Source of the DNA: Platerodrilus igneus
Lineage: Eukaryota > Arthropoda > Insecta > Coleoptera > Lycidae
Assembly: GCA_036346225.1 (NCBI GenBank)
Contig: JARFIW010001190.1
Coordinates: forward strand, 248,001 to 312,000
Direction: 5' to 3'
Length of the DNA: 64,000 nucleotides
Shown: one piece after another, positions 11,353 through 22,631 of the stretch
Layout of the letters: each line of letters starts with the position of its first letter
How positions within the stretch are numbered: position 1 is the first letter of the stretch
Notes under the pieces: model-generated
The model's database searches: none
Seen by the model: the letters and a program-made list of their open reading frames with translations, nothing else
What the model was told of the DNA's origin: nothing
Program-made: the position numbers and the translations under genes

Positions 11353-11405
11353 GGTATATAGTGAACGAAAAAACACAAGTTTAAAGATATTTAAGAAATT
11401 TGTAT

Positions 11406-12551
11406 ATGCCTGTAACAAGAAGCCAAAATAAGATGGACGCAGAAACTTTGATCAATTTCCTTAAGGATTTTAAATCCAGTATGGAAGAAAGGTTTAGTGA
11501 AAATACTGAGAAAATGGAGGAGAGGTCGGCTAAACTAGAAGTGACGCCAAATGAAAACGTAGTGAGGTCAGTTGAACTAGAATCAAACCTTACCAAAAGG
11601 TTAAGTGAAAATGCTAAGAAAATAGAAGAACGGTTTAGTGAAAACGCGGTGAAAATGGAAAAGTTAAATGAAAAGACGGCCACATTAGAACAAAGATTAA
11701 TGGAAAGCTCCATCGCATTGAAAAAAGTAAAAATAGTTGAGCAAAAGTTGGACAGTAAATTGGTAAAAATAGAAGAAGATGTGATAAGGCTGCACGAACA
11801 AGTGATTTCACTAACAACGCGGCCACTTAAATTAGTAAACCAAGTTGTAAATCAGAACATTCCAGAAATAATAAGCATGGAAGGAAGCGAGTCATTACCG
11901 TCAAAATTGAGAGTGAAACCACCCACATTCGATGGTAAAACACCTTGGCCCACATATTTGAAACAATTTGAAGCTGCAACCATAGCCAACGGTTGGTGCA
12001 ACAAAGAGAAGGCATTTCCTTGATAGTGGCCATACGGGGGGGGGCTTTTAACATCTTGCACACGATTCCCGACCACCAGCAGAATGATTACGGCTTCTTA
12101 ACATCTAAGCTTGAGATGAGATACGGAGACGCTCAGCTTTAACAGGTCTACCATGCACAAGTTAAGAACCGCTCGCAAAAGACAAATGAAAGCCTGCAAG
12201 AATTCGAAGCTGACCTTGCCAAATTAGTTAGACTGGCATACCCAACGGCACCAGATAGCTTCCTTGAACAACTGGCTGTTTAAACATTTGTGGATGGCGT
12301 TAAAGATAGCGAAATACAGCAAGCGCTAAAATTGGCACGGTCAAAAATGTTCGATGACGCACTGGCTCATGCGCTTGAATTTGAAGCAGCTAAGCAGACA
12401 TCACACAGGATAAGTCACAAAGTTCGGTCTACCTTAGAGGAACCTGGTCAAGCACAGAACAGCATAGATGAAATAATCAACCGTGTGGCGGAAAAGCTGG
12501 AAAGGCAACATTATAATTTGAATAAGGGCCGCTATACTTGCGGCCACGTCC
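11406..12551 (+). pseudogene. Gag, first part, interrupted by a LINE
   Basis: ATG at 11406 starts M-P-V-T-R-S-Q, a common opening in this Ty3/Gypsy group. A long Glu/Lys coiled-coil segment with repeated 'SEN-x-x-K-x-E-E-R' follows (residues ~20-120), then a capsid-like region from 'KPPTFDGKTPWPTYLKQFEAA' at ~11920-11980. TGA at 12021 and a frameshift near the G9 run at ~12035 break the frame. Capsid homology continues to 12551 with two further stops. At 12545-12551 the LINE target duplication CACGTCC marks the insertion. Gag resumes at 19919 in the same frame. Structural capsid protein of the retrotransposon; not functional here. Confidence 0.85.
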
Positions 12552-12581
12552 CCAATGCTCCACCCGGAGGTACTACATTGG
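12552..12581 (-). other. LINE 3'-terminal hairpin shared with the SINE
   Basis: The outer arms are CCAATG and CATTGG; inside are ACC and GGT that can pair further. It lies exactly at the LINE's 3' end, beside the target duplication. The SINE at 22312-22616 has the same 30 bases with one difference (22325-22354). A LINE RT normally recognises such a terminal hairpin. Confidence 0.75.
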
Positions 12582-13835
12582 GTTTAAACGTGAAAATAAT
12601 CGTGCTTCTAATTAATTCCAACTTCATAGTTAATCCACCCTAAATAAAAAAAACTAAATAAAAATCTAACAAACCTAAAAATTTAACAAACCTAACAAGC
12701 TCTAACAATCTAACAAACATAAAAATCTGACAAACTGAAACAAAAACTAAAAACAGGGTTGTAAATAATGGTATCCCTAGCGCTGACTTTGGAGTGTACC
12801 CGATCAACAAGACACAAGCAAAAATGAGAGGGGGAGGGATCCGTAATACCGGATAGCAGACGCCGGCTCTGCTTACCAGTGCGACCTAAAGGGTCGTCTT
12901 AAAACTATCCAAATCTAGCTAACTAATGCAAATTTATCCCTAGCTTTCCCTATCATTCCCTAACTGATTTATATTATGATTACAATCTTCTCAATTCTGC
13001 TCTTCCTTCCCAAATATATACTGCAACCAAAATGGCGACAGAACGTCAAACAAAACAAATATGCCACAAAATACTACAAAACATGCTAATAAATATAAAG
13101 TGTAAATATAAAATATAAATAAATATAATTATATAAATAAATGTCTAATAAGCGTTAAGCATATAGCAGTGCACAAAATAGCAAAAGCATCACCCTATTT
13201 ATCAGATGCACTCCCACAAGCATATGTCGGCTAGCGCCATTACACACAAAACGTGCTTGTTAAATTATTTCAAAAACTACTAATTAATGTAAATCAATGC
13301 TTGTGCGAGTACAGCCACCACAATTTAAGTCTTACCTCGATGATAAAATTCTCCAGCATCCGAAGTTCTGGTCGTCTGCTTACATCTAACTGTAACTTAC
13401 TTCTAAGAGGAAGATGGGGTGCACTGCTAAAGTCCTGGTGGGTATGCACTAAATGTTCTTGGGGGGATCACAATCACTATCACTATCACTTCACTTTCAA
13501 GTCCTGGGGGGATGCGCGGTTTCACTCTATTTTATTATCTTTGTTTATTTTATTGATTTAATTTAATGAGGGTTTCTGATTTATTTGTTATTATTTATTA
13601 CCGATTTCCCGATTTCCGCACATAATTATGAAGATAGGCAGTGATTGTATTAATGGTGTGGGGGTTTCTGGTGCATATTGGACATTTGGGTATAATTATC
13701 ATGTTATTTTATTATTATTATTATATTTATTTATTTTTTTTTTAATATCAGGTTTTGGTTATATCTATGCTCGTATCCTTACTCACGCCAAATCAATCTA
13801 AAATTTTCCAATCCTCCCACCGACCCCACCGAATT

Positions 13836-16800
13836 TTACACGCGGTTATCATTGTCTAATCTCGCGACCCTTCCCGCGAATTCTTTTAAGGCTGTCCAGA
13901 ACGCCTTCTGGTTAACCATTTCCCCGACTTCCTCTAGGCTCTTTGGCCATGCCAGACCTAGGATAGCTAGTTTGCTATCAGCCAACCCTCGATTTCCCGC
14001 CTCAAGCGGGCAGTCGAAAAGCACGTGCTCTGCGCTTTCCGCGCCCTCACCGCATTCGCAGCGGTCGCTGTTGGTTAGCCCGAACCTTTGTAAATACGCC
14101 TTCAGAGCGCCGTGCCCTGTTATCAACTGCACCATTTTGTGATCGAGCTTAACCTCGATCCTACCTCTAGCTTCTATGCTCGGTATGAATTTGTGGGTCA
14201 ATCTGCCCGTGACAGCGTTGTTCCACCTCTCTTCCCATTGTCGAATTGATTTTTCGCGCAGCTTTCTTTTAATCAAAGACTTTGGTATCGACGATAGTGA
14301 TATTCGAAAGTCTCCCGTCGCGGCGTCTTTAGCTAATTCATCAGCCCTATCGTTTCCTGCGTTACCATTGTGCGACCTGACCCAACAGAACTTTAAACGT
14401 CGAAACTCGAGCGCCGTACGCGCTATCCTCCAGACGTCCGCTTGAAGGTCTGTCGAGGTGTTCATGTTTGTTAAAGCCGTCAGCGCCGATTTACTATCAC
14501 TGATTATATAATACTCGTCTCTGCCCGTATGGTTTATTACATAATCGATAGCCTCTCGTATGGCTACCAATTCGCACTGGAAGATAGTGCTCCAGTTCGC
14601 GAGTTTGGTTTGAAACCGAAACACCTCCCTTTCCTGCTTATACACGACAAAACGCCGCGCCTGCTTGCCCATCGTCCATACGTGAACCGTCCGTATAAAT
14701 TCTGATACCCATCGCGTCCTCATCACCTACGACAAACTCGATTCCTCTAATATCAGCCGGGTGCCCCAACTCAGATACAACGATCTTTCTTGCAATTTAC
14801 CTATTACCAAGATTAAGATCTTCGATAATTTCGCGCCCTTTTCCTATATTTATTAATCGCCTATCTCTAATCTCCCTAACGACATATTCGATAGGGAGAG
14901 TCCCACTGATCACCAGGACAGCCTCCGTGGAGGTGGTCCTGTACGCCCTCGCCGCTTTTACCGCGGTGATGCGTTGTACGCTCGTCAATTGACGCATCTC
15001 CCGGACTTTACAACCTTCTGCCCATACAGAAGCTGCGTACAGTATTGCCGGCTCAATTGCTCCGGCATAAACCGTCCTCAGCGATTCGCCCCTGAAACCC
15101 CACTTTATTTTAGTCACCGCCATCTTTTTATTTGATATTTCGCCGCCCTTACTTTTTACGTATTGCACGTGCGCTTTCCAATTTAATTTATTGTCGATCT
15201 TGACGCCGAGGTAGGTAATACAATCTTTAAACGGGATTTTCTCCCCTCCTAGCTCTAACCTAGGAGGTCTCTGTCCTGGTTTCGTGCCGAAATAAAGCGC
15301 CTCTGACTTCGCTGTGTTAAATTTAAATTTTACCGCCTGCGACCAAACGTGTAATTTATTAAGCGCCTCGATCGGTTTTGTGCGCATATCCATTAGCAAT
15401 CTCGATCTTACAATTAAAAGCGTGTCATCTGCAAACCCAACGATTGAGCATCCTGCGGGCAACTTGACCCTAAAGATGCTCTCATACAACAACTTCCAAA
15501 ATGTGGGACCAGAACATGACCCTGTGGGCACCCCCTTTCCACCTCACGCGACAGAACTTCACCCGGAATTTCAACCTGTGCCAATCGCCCCGAGAAATAG
15601 CTCTTGACCAAAGACATCAAGTTTCGCGGACAACCCCTACGATCTAACTCGCAAACGATTAATGGCCACCAGGCAGCATCAAATGTTCCTGAAATGTCCA
15701 AAGCAACAACGACAGAGTACCCTTTAGCATCTCTTGCCTGCTTAATTTTCCCGACAACAAACTCTAACGCGTCGATAGTCGACTTGCCCTCCACGAAACC
15801 AAACTGTCGGTTATTAAAATCACCGCTGTCTCGCACTAGGTGCTCAACACGCGTAGTCATAACGCGATCTAAAACTTTCCCCAGCACCGGTAGCAAGCTA
15901 ATTGGACGATAGCTGCCCGGATCTGACGCATCCGCCTTTTTAGGTTTGGGTATAAATCTCACATTCTGAATTTTCCAGCAACGCGGAAAAACGCCCCTTT
16001 CTAAACAAAGATTAAACAACCCAACAAAGACACACGGGGCTAACAGGCACGCCCGCAGAGCTGCGTCTGAAGTGATTCCATCATGCCCCGGTGCCTTTTT
16101 AGGGTTCATCCTCCTAAGAGCCCTGACGACCTCGTGAACTAGGATTGCCTTATCGGCACCTGTTCCTTGCGCCTCTGCAGCTTCCCGACGTACTACATCG
16201 TGCGACCCTTCATCCCCCTCGGGATTCTCCGATGGGAAAAATTTATCTAGTAAATATTCCGCTGTGGTTTTAAAACCTTCCGTGTATTCGCCATTTGTTT
16301 TCTTTATATTACTGAGCGCGATTTTTTGTTGTTTTCCTCTAATTACGCGGTATGCGGTTCCCCAGGGTTCTTTCTGTTAGTTTTGCGTACAGAATTCTTT
16401 AAACTTATTCGTTCGCGTTTCTTCTATTAATATTTTATATTCGCGGTAACTTTGATTATATTCTATTCTCCGTTGTTCTCTTATTTCTCCCGAGGCGCGT
16501 TGATAGCGGCGCCTTAGGTTACGCGTTTCTGCCCGCTTGGTGGTTAGTTCCCGGGTCCACCAGGGTACGCTGTCTTTAAATGTTTTCTTTTGCGGCATGG
16601 AATACGACGATGCGTCTACCACCGCGTCGTTCAATTTTTTCGCGAGTGCTTTTACTTCGTCTGCCTCTCGGAAGTTAAATAGCTCATTTTCGAGCGCAGG
16701 GATACTTTCGCCAAATTTTTCTTTAAACCGCTCCCAATTTGCTTTTTTATTACAGAACCGCGGAAATATAGTTAGCTGCTCGTTTGCGCTTGTTTTGGTT

Positions 16801-17513
16801 TCAATGTCCCATGTTATTAATTTATGGTCAGAGAGCGTTTCCTTGTCCGACCTCAATTTCCAATTACAAATCGTTTCTAACATTTCGTGCGAGACTGCAG
16901 TAATATCTATAAAACTGCTGCCTCTATGCGTTTCAAACGTAGGTGAATCATTAGTGTTTATCACACTAAGGTCCCATCCCGTAAAAAAATCAGCAACCTG
17001 CGAACCTCTATCATCTTCGATAGGGCTGCCCCATAATGGCGACTGATCATTAAAGTCTCCCGCGATAATTAAATTTCTATTTCTACCGATTTTACGAAGG
17101 ATTCCTTCAATTTGATTTATTAAGTCCTCTGTTTGAGGATTCTCCCGCCGGGAATCGATCGGTGGTAGGTAAGTGCTTATCACGTAAAACGTATGCAATC
17201 CCATTTTTATTTCTGCGGTGGTTATGAGCTCATTCGACAGATTGTTTAGGATTATTCCGACGCACGTCCCATTATTTATTATTATTCCGCTACGCGGTCG
17301 TTCGCTGTTTGCGTTTAAAACGGTAACCCCCTTCCCAAAACCTGTTATTTTGTGGCTATACAGGTGCGGTTCTTGTGTAAGCCCGATGTCGATATTATTT
17401 TCGGAGAATAACTTTACGAAGTTATTTGTTGCCCCTTTACCTTTCCCGAGATTTAGTTGCGCGAATTTAATCTTCTTGCTTCTTATGGACTTTATTTTAT
17501 CTTCACAGTCCAT
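13836..17513 (-). pseudogene. LINE ORF2: APE endonuclease, reverse transcriptase, RNase H
   Basis: The start at 17513 (M-D-C-E-D-K) lies 84 bases after ORF1. The endonuclease part has 'FAQLNLGKG' (~residue 17), 'TQEPHLYSH' (~45), 'IAGDFNDQSPLWGS' (~150) and 'LSDHKLITWDI' (~235), the catalytic Glu, Asp-x-Asn and Asp-His of the APE family. A TAA at 16377 interrupts the frame, which continues as RT: 'NPKKAPGHDGI', 'IPKPKK...YRPISLLPVLGK', 'VALDISGTFDAAWW', 'GCPQG', and the catalytic F-A-D-D at ~15435. Frameshifts lie near 15500 and between 14797 and 14726. The RNase H has T-D-G-S, 'CELVAIREAI', 'ISDSKSAL' and a final 'NDRADELAK', then a C-terminal C-x-C...H-x4-C motif. Needed for target-primed reverse transcription, but inactive here. 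Confidence 0.9.
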
Positions 17514-17597
17514 AATCGATGTTTCGTGTGATAGCGTTCTTCAGACGCTGCATCGTGGGGCATCTACTCGACTTGGCGTCGTGGCGCGTATCGACCT

Positions 17598-18867
17598 TCA
17601 CACCACCGCAAGCTCTGTCGTTTGCCCTAGCGCAAACAACACAGCAGGGACTGCCCTCCGGCAATTCTTAAATTCATGCCCGACCTGGGCACAGTTACCG
17701 CACCACTGTACCTTCTCCCTGCATTCCATCGATCGATGGCCGTACTCGTAGCACCGGTAACACTGGGTCATCGAGAAGTGGTCCCGGGCCCATACTCTTC
17801 GCAACCTGAGGTTAATAGCATCAGCTAATATACGCCTTCGAAGTGTGGGGGTCACTTCGAAGACTACGTTGGCGAAGGGAACCCTAGGGCCCTTTCCACC
17901 AAACCTGAACTTCTCTCTCAGGTGGTCTTCTAGCTTCAAATCGCCGAAGCGGGGATTCTGGCTCGCAATCAACCGCACGAGCTCTTCAGCCTTCATCCCC
18001 GCTTCGACCCCCGAAAGAACGACCCGTGGACGTTTCTTCTCGATGGTCTTCGCCACGAGTTCCTTGCCGACCTTCAACTGCAGCTTCTTGGCGTTATCGC
18101 GACCTGCGCACTCCACAACGACACCGCCCCGGCGCGTCCTACGATCTCCGACCACAACAAACCCATCTCGAGCGGGATCGACCTTCTGCTTCAGGGTCGT
18201 CATCACGTCGTCTTTCTGGCCTGGCCTGGCGTCGACCCTAACTGCAAAGGTAGGCGTTGCACCCACAGCAGCTGCAGCATACGACACCTTCCTCGGCATC
18301 GGCACCTCCTGGCCCCGGGAACACTGCTGCCCTGAAACAGAAGCAACCACCGCTGGATTTCCCCCGACAACACCAGCTCTCCCAGTACTATCTAGGCAAA
18401 GTCGAAGCGCCCTAACCATGCCTATAAATTGGTTCGTAACGTCGCGGATATCATCCACGGCGTGCCGAACCATCTTCCTGTCTTCCACGACGATAGTGGC
18501 GGAGGTCGTCGGCACCTTCCCATAGACGGCAGCGTGCGCCTTCCTCACTCTGAACTTCAAGAGCTCCAGCTCATCGAGGTCCCTAGCATCAACGCTAACG
18601 TTGCTACTAGTCGACATCGTGCGCTGGGCTCTTGAAGTAGACGGCAATTCTGGCGCCGCAACCACCACGGGAGGCCCCGACTCCCCCTGACACGACCGCC
18701 GCAGACACAAACTCCTCTACCTCCTCCTGAATCCCTATCATAACGTCCTTCAATACCACCTTTAGCTGTTTCCCCCCAACAGCGCCCTCAGCCTCCGATC
18801 TATCAGACTCCGACCGATCTCCCCTCTTCTTCCTGGGCAACGGCTCCTCGTCGCGGTGGACCACCAT
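17598..18867 (-). pseudogene. LINE ORF1: zinc-knuckle RNA-binding protein
   Basis: The ATG at 18867 (M-V-V-H-R-D-E-E) is preferred because no earlier ATG is in frame. About 80 codons follow, then a frameshift near 18680-18640 into the main frame, which runs to 17598. That frame has a helical middle region and, near the end, two CCHC knuckles: C-Y-R-C-Y-E-Y-G-H-R-S-M-E-C and C-G-N-C-A-Q-V-G-H-E-F-K-N-C. G+C content is clearly higher than in the neighbouring DNA. ORF1 proteins coat LINE RNA and act as chaperones. The separation from ORF2 is 84 bases. Confidence 0.85.
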
Positions 18868-19918
18868 GCTGACAAAACAAACGACAAAGAATGACACCTA
18901 AAACGCAGCTCAAAAACGACTTGACCGTTACGACGCTAGAAGAGCGCAAAACGTTGGTCTAATAAAAATGTTTTGTTTAAAGGTGAACCGTAAGTAACCT
19001 TGGATTTATTTAAACTTCCAACCGCTCAATTAAATATTAAATTTCAACAAAAATACAAGCACTAAGCGTCAAAATAACAACTAGAACCAAATAAATTCCC
19101 TAACGCAATTCGATTCAAAATGTACCGTGAAGAACACTATTTATTTATTTTAAATTTTTAAAACCGCCAAATCAAATTTAAATAAATTAATTACTTCAAA
19201 ATATCAAATTATCTAATTTATAAATAACAACACTTTATTTTTAAATGTAATTAAGAAATAAGGTCGAGCGCAATCGGAATGCGGTTACCGGAAATGACCT
19301 TTCACTTAATCACTTGGTAACTAGCACAACCTGTAACTGTTACACCGCTTAATTACACCAATAATCGATTTTAAAGGAACTTTTAAGTACGCGTGTACTT
19401 AAATTACGGAAAATTTATATTAAAATTGTTTTAAAATTTACAGTTTTTGAGATATTTTTTTGATTTTAAAGCGGCCTAGATTTTGTTTTTAGCTTATTAT
19501 TTGATTATACGCGCACTATAAAAATTTCACACACTTTTTATTTGTTTTACCCGGCTTTTTAACTCGATTTACGCGGTTTTTGTTTTAAATTTATTTAAAA
19601 CGCCTTTTTAAGTTATTCGAAATTATTTTTGAGTATTTGTTTAGTAGTTTTTTATTTTATTAGCCCGAAATCGTGTTGGTTTTATTTTAAAACGCGGATT
19701 TAATTTAAATTGCAAAGAAAAACGCGATTTATTTAGTATTTATTAGGTTTAAATTTTATTTCAATGCCCTGTATTTAAAATTTGATGGCACACAATTATA
19801 AAAATAAAACACAATAAAAAGCAAAGCTTCAAATAAAATAATACAACAATAAATAATATAAACCCTAGATAAAAACTTACTGTTATTGCTGAAGCGGGAG
19901 CTCTGCGAAAACACGTCC

Positions 19919-20064
19919 GCTCGCTTCAAGCGGCAACTAGAAAGTTGGAAAGACAACAACCGCGAAGACGGCGTCTGCGATGTTGTAGTTGCGGTGAAGT
20001 TGGTCATATACAGAGACGCTGCACTCAACTAGCAAAACAACCGGATGAGCAGCAGAAAAACTAA
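19919..20064 (+). pseudogene. Gag, second part: CCHC zinc knuckle
   Basis: This is the tail of gag after the LINE. An Arg-rich segment precedes the knuckle C-C-S-C-G-E-V-G-H-I-Q-R-R-C at ~19975-20016 (C-x2-C-x4-H-x4-C). The frame ends with TAA at 20062. Pol continues in the -1 frame; the A-rich AGAAAAAC just before the stop is a possible slippage site, though not a canonical heptamer. Binds genomic RNA in active elements. Confidence 0.88.
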
Positions 20065-20526
20065 AACAAGTCGACGTAAGGGGGCAAACGTCGGCAGCAC
20101 AACGTACTGCCCCGGAGATTGTCATCCGTGCTGCACCGTCGTTGGGAAGTCTGGACAGCATTTATATCGATGGTGGAATTAATGGTAGGGTCGTCCGATT
20201 ATTCGTAGATACAGGAGCAACAAAGACTATTATGAGACCATATTGATTTGGTTGGTCGTAAAAAAGTGCTACCTGTATTGGTATGTCTTCGAACGGTAAG
20301 TGGTGAGAAAATTTCGACTCACGGAGAGACTGCCGTAACGTTGGGAATTGGAGACAAATTAATTAATCATCGAGTGTTGGTAGCTGAAATTACAGAAGAA
20401 GTGATCTTGGGAATGGATCTCATGAGAGAATATGGGTTTCATGTAAACCTGAAAGAAAATGTGCTTCGAATAGATGATGATGAGATTCCATTTCAAGGGA
20501 CGAGTAATCAGACGATGCAAGTTTGA
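20061..20526 (+). pseudogene. Pol: aspartic protease
   Basis: The -1 frame relative to gag contains 'LFVDTGATKTIM' (20199-20234), the D-T-G active site of retropepsins. A stop (TGA at 20247) follows; the homology resumes in a different frame with 'EVILGMDLM', the flap/C-terminal motif 'ILG-x-D', and ends at TGA 20524. It would cut Gag-Pol. Position between gag and RT is standard for Ty3/Gypsy. Confidence 0.85.
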
Positions 20527-22296
20527 ATGATTTGTGATATGAAAATACCCGAGAAGGCGGAAATGATAGTGATGGGACGCCCGGATGGTACGCTCCGGGA
20601 AGGACAAGTATGCATGATGGAAGCAAGTAAATTGGGAATGGGTCAGGACGGATTACTGATTGGAAGAACGCTGGTAAAGTTTCAAAATATGATACCAGTA
20701 AGGGTGCTGAACATTAATCCGCATACGGTAACCCCGAAGAAAGACATGACTGTGGGAAGTTGCATTCCAGTATGCCATATTAAACGTTGTGTGGACGACA
20801 CGAAAGATAAACCAGTCAACGGTTGCCCACAAAAATTGCTGGATATGTTGATACTTTCGTGTCAAGGATTAAACAGCGACCAACTGGGCAAGGTAAAAGA
20901 ACTGGTCGGACGATATCGAGGTGTGTTTACACTGGATGATAGTGAGAAAGAAAGGACAAATGTTGTGCGACATAAGATCAATACTGGAGATGCGCAACCG
21001 ATAAGACAACACCCCAGGCGACTTCCTTTGGCAGAACATAAGGAAGCCGAGCAAATTATCACCGATATGGAAGAACAGGGTGTGATTGAACCCTCGAATA
21101 GTCCATGGGCATTCCCGGTAGTGTTTGCCAAGAAAAAAGGACGGGTCGACAAGGATTTGTGTAGACTACCGGCGGCTTAACAATGTGACAAAGAAAGACA
21201 GCTATCCTTTGCCCAGAATTAATGACACCTTGAATACTCTATCCGGATCTAAATGGTTTTCGACTTTGGACTTGAAAAGCGGTAGGCTTGGAGTCAAACG
21301 ATAAAGAAAAAACTGCGTTTACAATTGGAACTGGATTATGGCAGTTCAACGTCATGCCATTTGGATTATGCAACACCCCTGCTACTTTTGAACGTCTGAT
21401 GAAGTCGATACTACGTGGACTGTCCTGGAAAACATGTCTGGTGTACCTAGACGACGTGATAGTGTTAGGCCAGTTTTTTGAAGAACATCTTTAGAACCTA
21501 GAGGAGATATTCCAAAGATTACGCGGGGCAAACCTTACATTAAGCTCCAAGAAGTGTCACCTATTTGGAAAATAGGTGAAATACCTAGGAAATGTCGTTT
21601 TGGAGACCGGAATAAGAGCTGACCCTGACAAAATAAAAACGGTACAAGAGTGGCCTACACCAGCAAATATACACTAACTACGCAGTTTTCTAGGAATGTG
21701 CACATATTACCGACGTTTTATACTTGGGTTTGCGAACATTGCCAAACCGTTAACAAAATTAACCGAAGATGGACAAGAATATGATTAGAATGACGACTGC
21801 CACAGTGCATTTGAACAACTGAAACGGGTACTAGTTACAGCACCAATTTTGAGTTATCCACGGAATGAGAAGAAATTTGTGTTGGATGCCGATGTTAGTA
21901 ACACAGCTAGAGGAAGTGTTCTTTCTTAAGTGCAAGACGGACAAGAAAAAGTTATTGGATATTTCAGCAAGGTCTTGTCGCGGCCAGAAAGGAACTATTG
22001 TGTGACAAGAACGAAGCTGTTGGCCGTCGTTAAATCCGTAGAGCACTTTTATAAGTACTTATACAGTCGTAAATTCCTGTTGAAAACAGATCATGCTGCA
22101 ATAAAATGGTTACTGCAATTTCGAAATCCGGAAGGGCAAATTGCAAGGTGGTTAGAGCGACTGCAGGAATATGACTTTGACACAGAACATTGTGTAGGAA
22201 GTAGCCATCGGAATGCAGACACTCTATCAAGGAGACCTTGTCCAGTAGACTGCAATCATTGCTCCAAGATGGAAGAGAAAATAAGTGTCATCCATG
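20527..22296 (+). pseudogene. Pol: reverse transcriptase and RNase H
   Basis: RT landmarks: '[18 protein letters not shown]' (~21075-21125), a frameshift near 21140, 'TLDLKSG' (~21265-21285, first catalytic Asp), 'FNVMPFGLCNTPATFERLM' (~21340-21400), and the catalytic Y-L-D-D at ~21445. 'FLGMCTYYRRFI' at ~21690 marks the connection domain. RNase H begins ~21885 (D-A-D-V-S-N) and includes 'GYFSKVLSRPERNYCVTRTKLLAVV' and 'LKTDHAAIKWL'; it ends near 'NADTLSRRPCPVDC' at ~22250. Stops at 21178, 21492, 21783 and 21929 among others inactivate it. The SINE begins at 22312. Confidence 0.92.
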
Positions 22297-22311
22297 GAAT
22301 GAAAGTAACCG

Positions 22312-22616
22312 TTTATTTACATTTCCAATGCTCCACCCGAAGGTACTACATTGGCCAGGAGGCGAGTTTTTTGTTGCCTGGAAATTTAGAATTTTGCCGA
22401 ACCCTTACCGTTCCAGGCAAGGTAGGGATCTTTAACCTGCGCGACAACACTCACACGCGGGACCTCCATTTAACCCCTCATCTAAACGAGGGCGTAATTT
22501 TTGTGAATAGTGCTCACCTGCCATTTTTCGATCAGTCGGCCGTGTCGGGATTTGAACCCAGGATCTTGGGATCCGTAGTCTTACGCTTACTACATTGATC
22601 CACGGCGACGCCCTGA
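22312..22616 (-). mobile_element. tRNA-derived SINE, 305 bp, inserted in pol
   Basis: The insert is flanked by GAATGAARGTAACCG at 22297-22311 and 22617-22631, a 15-base target duplication. On the reverse strand it starts with a tRNA-like head (22609-22535) containing the perfect B box GGTTCAAATCC. The body carries the segment around GTTAAAGATCCC that I recall from other tRNA-SINEs. The 3' end is the hairpin shared with the LINE (22354-22325) and a short A/T-rich tail. Transcribed by RNA polymerase III if active. Translation gives no long protein that belongs to the host element. Confidence 0.9.
22535..22609 (-). other. tRNA-like head of the SINE
   Basis: A box region (GTGGATCAATGTAG) and B box GGTTCAAATCC are spaced like a tRNA gene. 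The ends GTCGCCGTG and CACGGCCGAC only partly pair, and it lies inside the SINE, so it is not a working tRNA gene. Confidence 0.8.
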
Positions 22617-22631
22617 GAATGAAGGTAACCG

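Larger units (their letters stand above)
12552..19911 (-). mobile_element. R1/I-group LINE, nested in gag, 7.36 kb
   Basis: The element is bounded by CACGTCC at 12545-12551 and 19912-19918. Removing everything between rejoins gag in frame into a zinc-knuckle sequence, which confirms both ends. Orientation is reverse: 5' UTR 19911-18868, ORF1 (zinc knuckles) 18867-17598, ORF2 (endonuclease, RT, RNase H) 17513-13836, 3' UTR 13835-12552. Its 3' end is a ~30-base hairpin, not poly(A). It appears complete in length but has stops and frameshifts. The 3' UTR holds degenerate runs of (C)TAACAAAC near 12660-12740. The 5' UTR of about 1 kb is A+T-rich. ORF2 RT motifs resemble the R1 clade, but the RNase H is also present, so the clade is not certain. 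Confidence 0.9.

Noticed and set aside
17845..18525. 226-codon forward frame
   Set aside because: Antisense shadow of the G+C-rich LINE ORF1, whose zinc knuckles are on the reverse strand.
22535..22609. Possible tRNA gene
   Set aside because: Poor acceptor-stem pairing and location inside a SINE with target duplication; also repeated at the same site in copy B.
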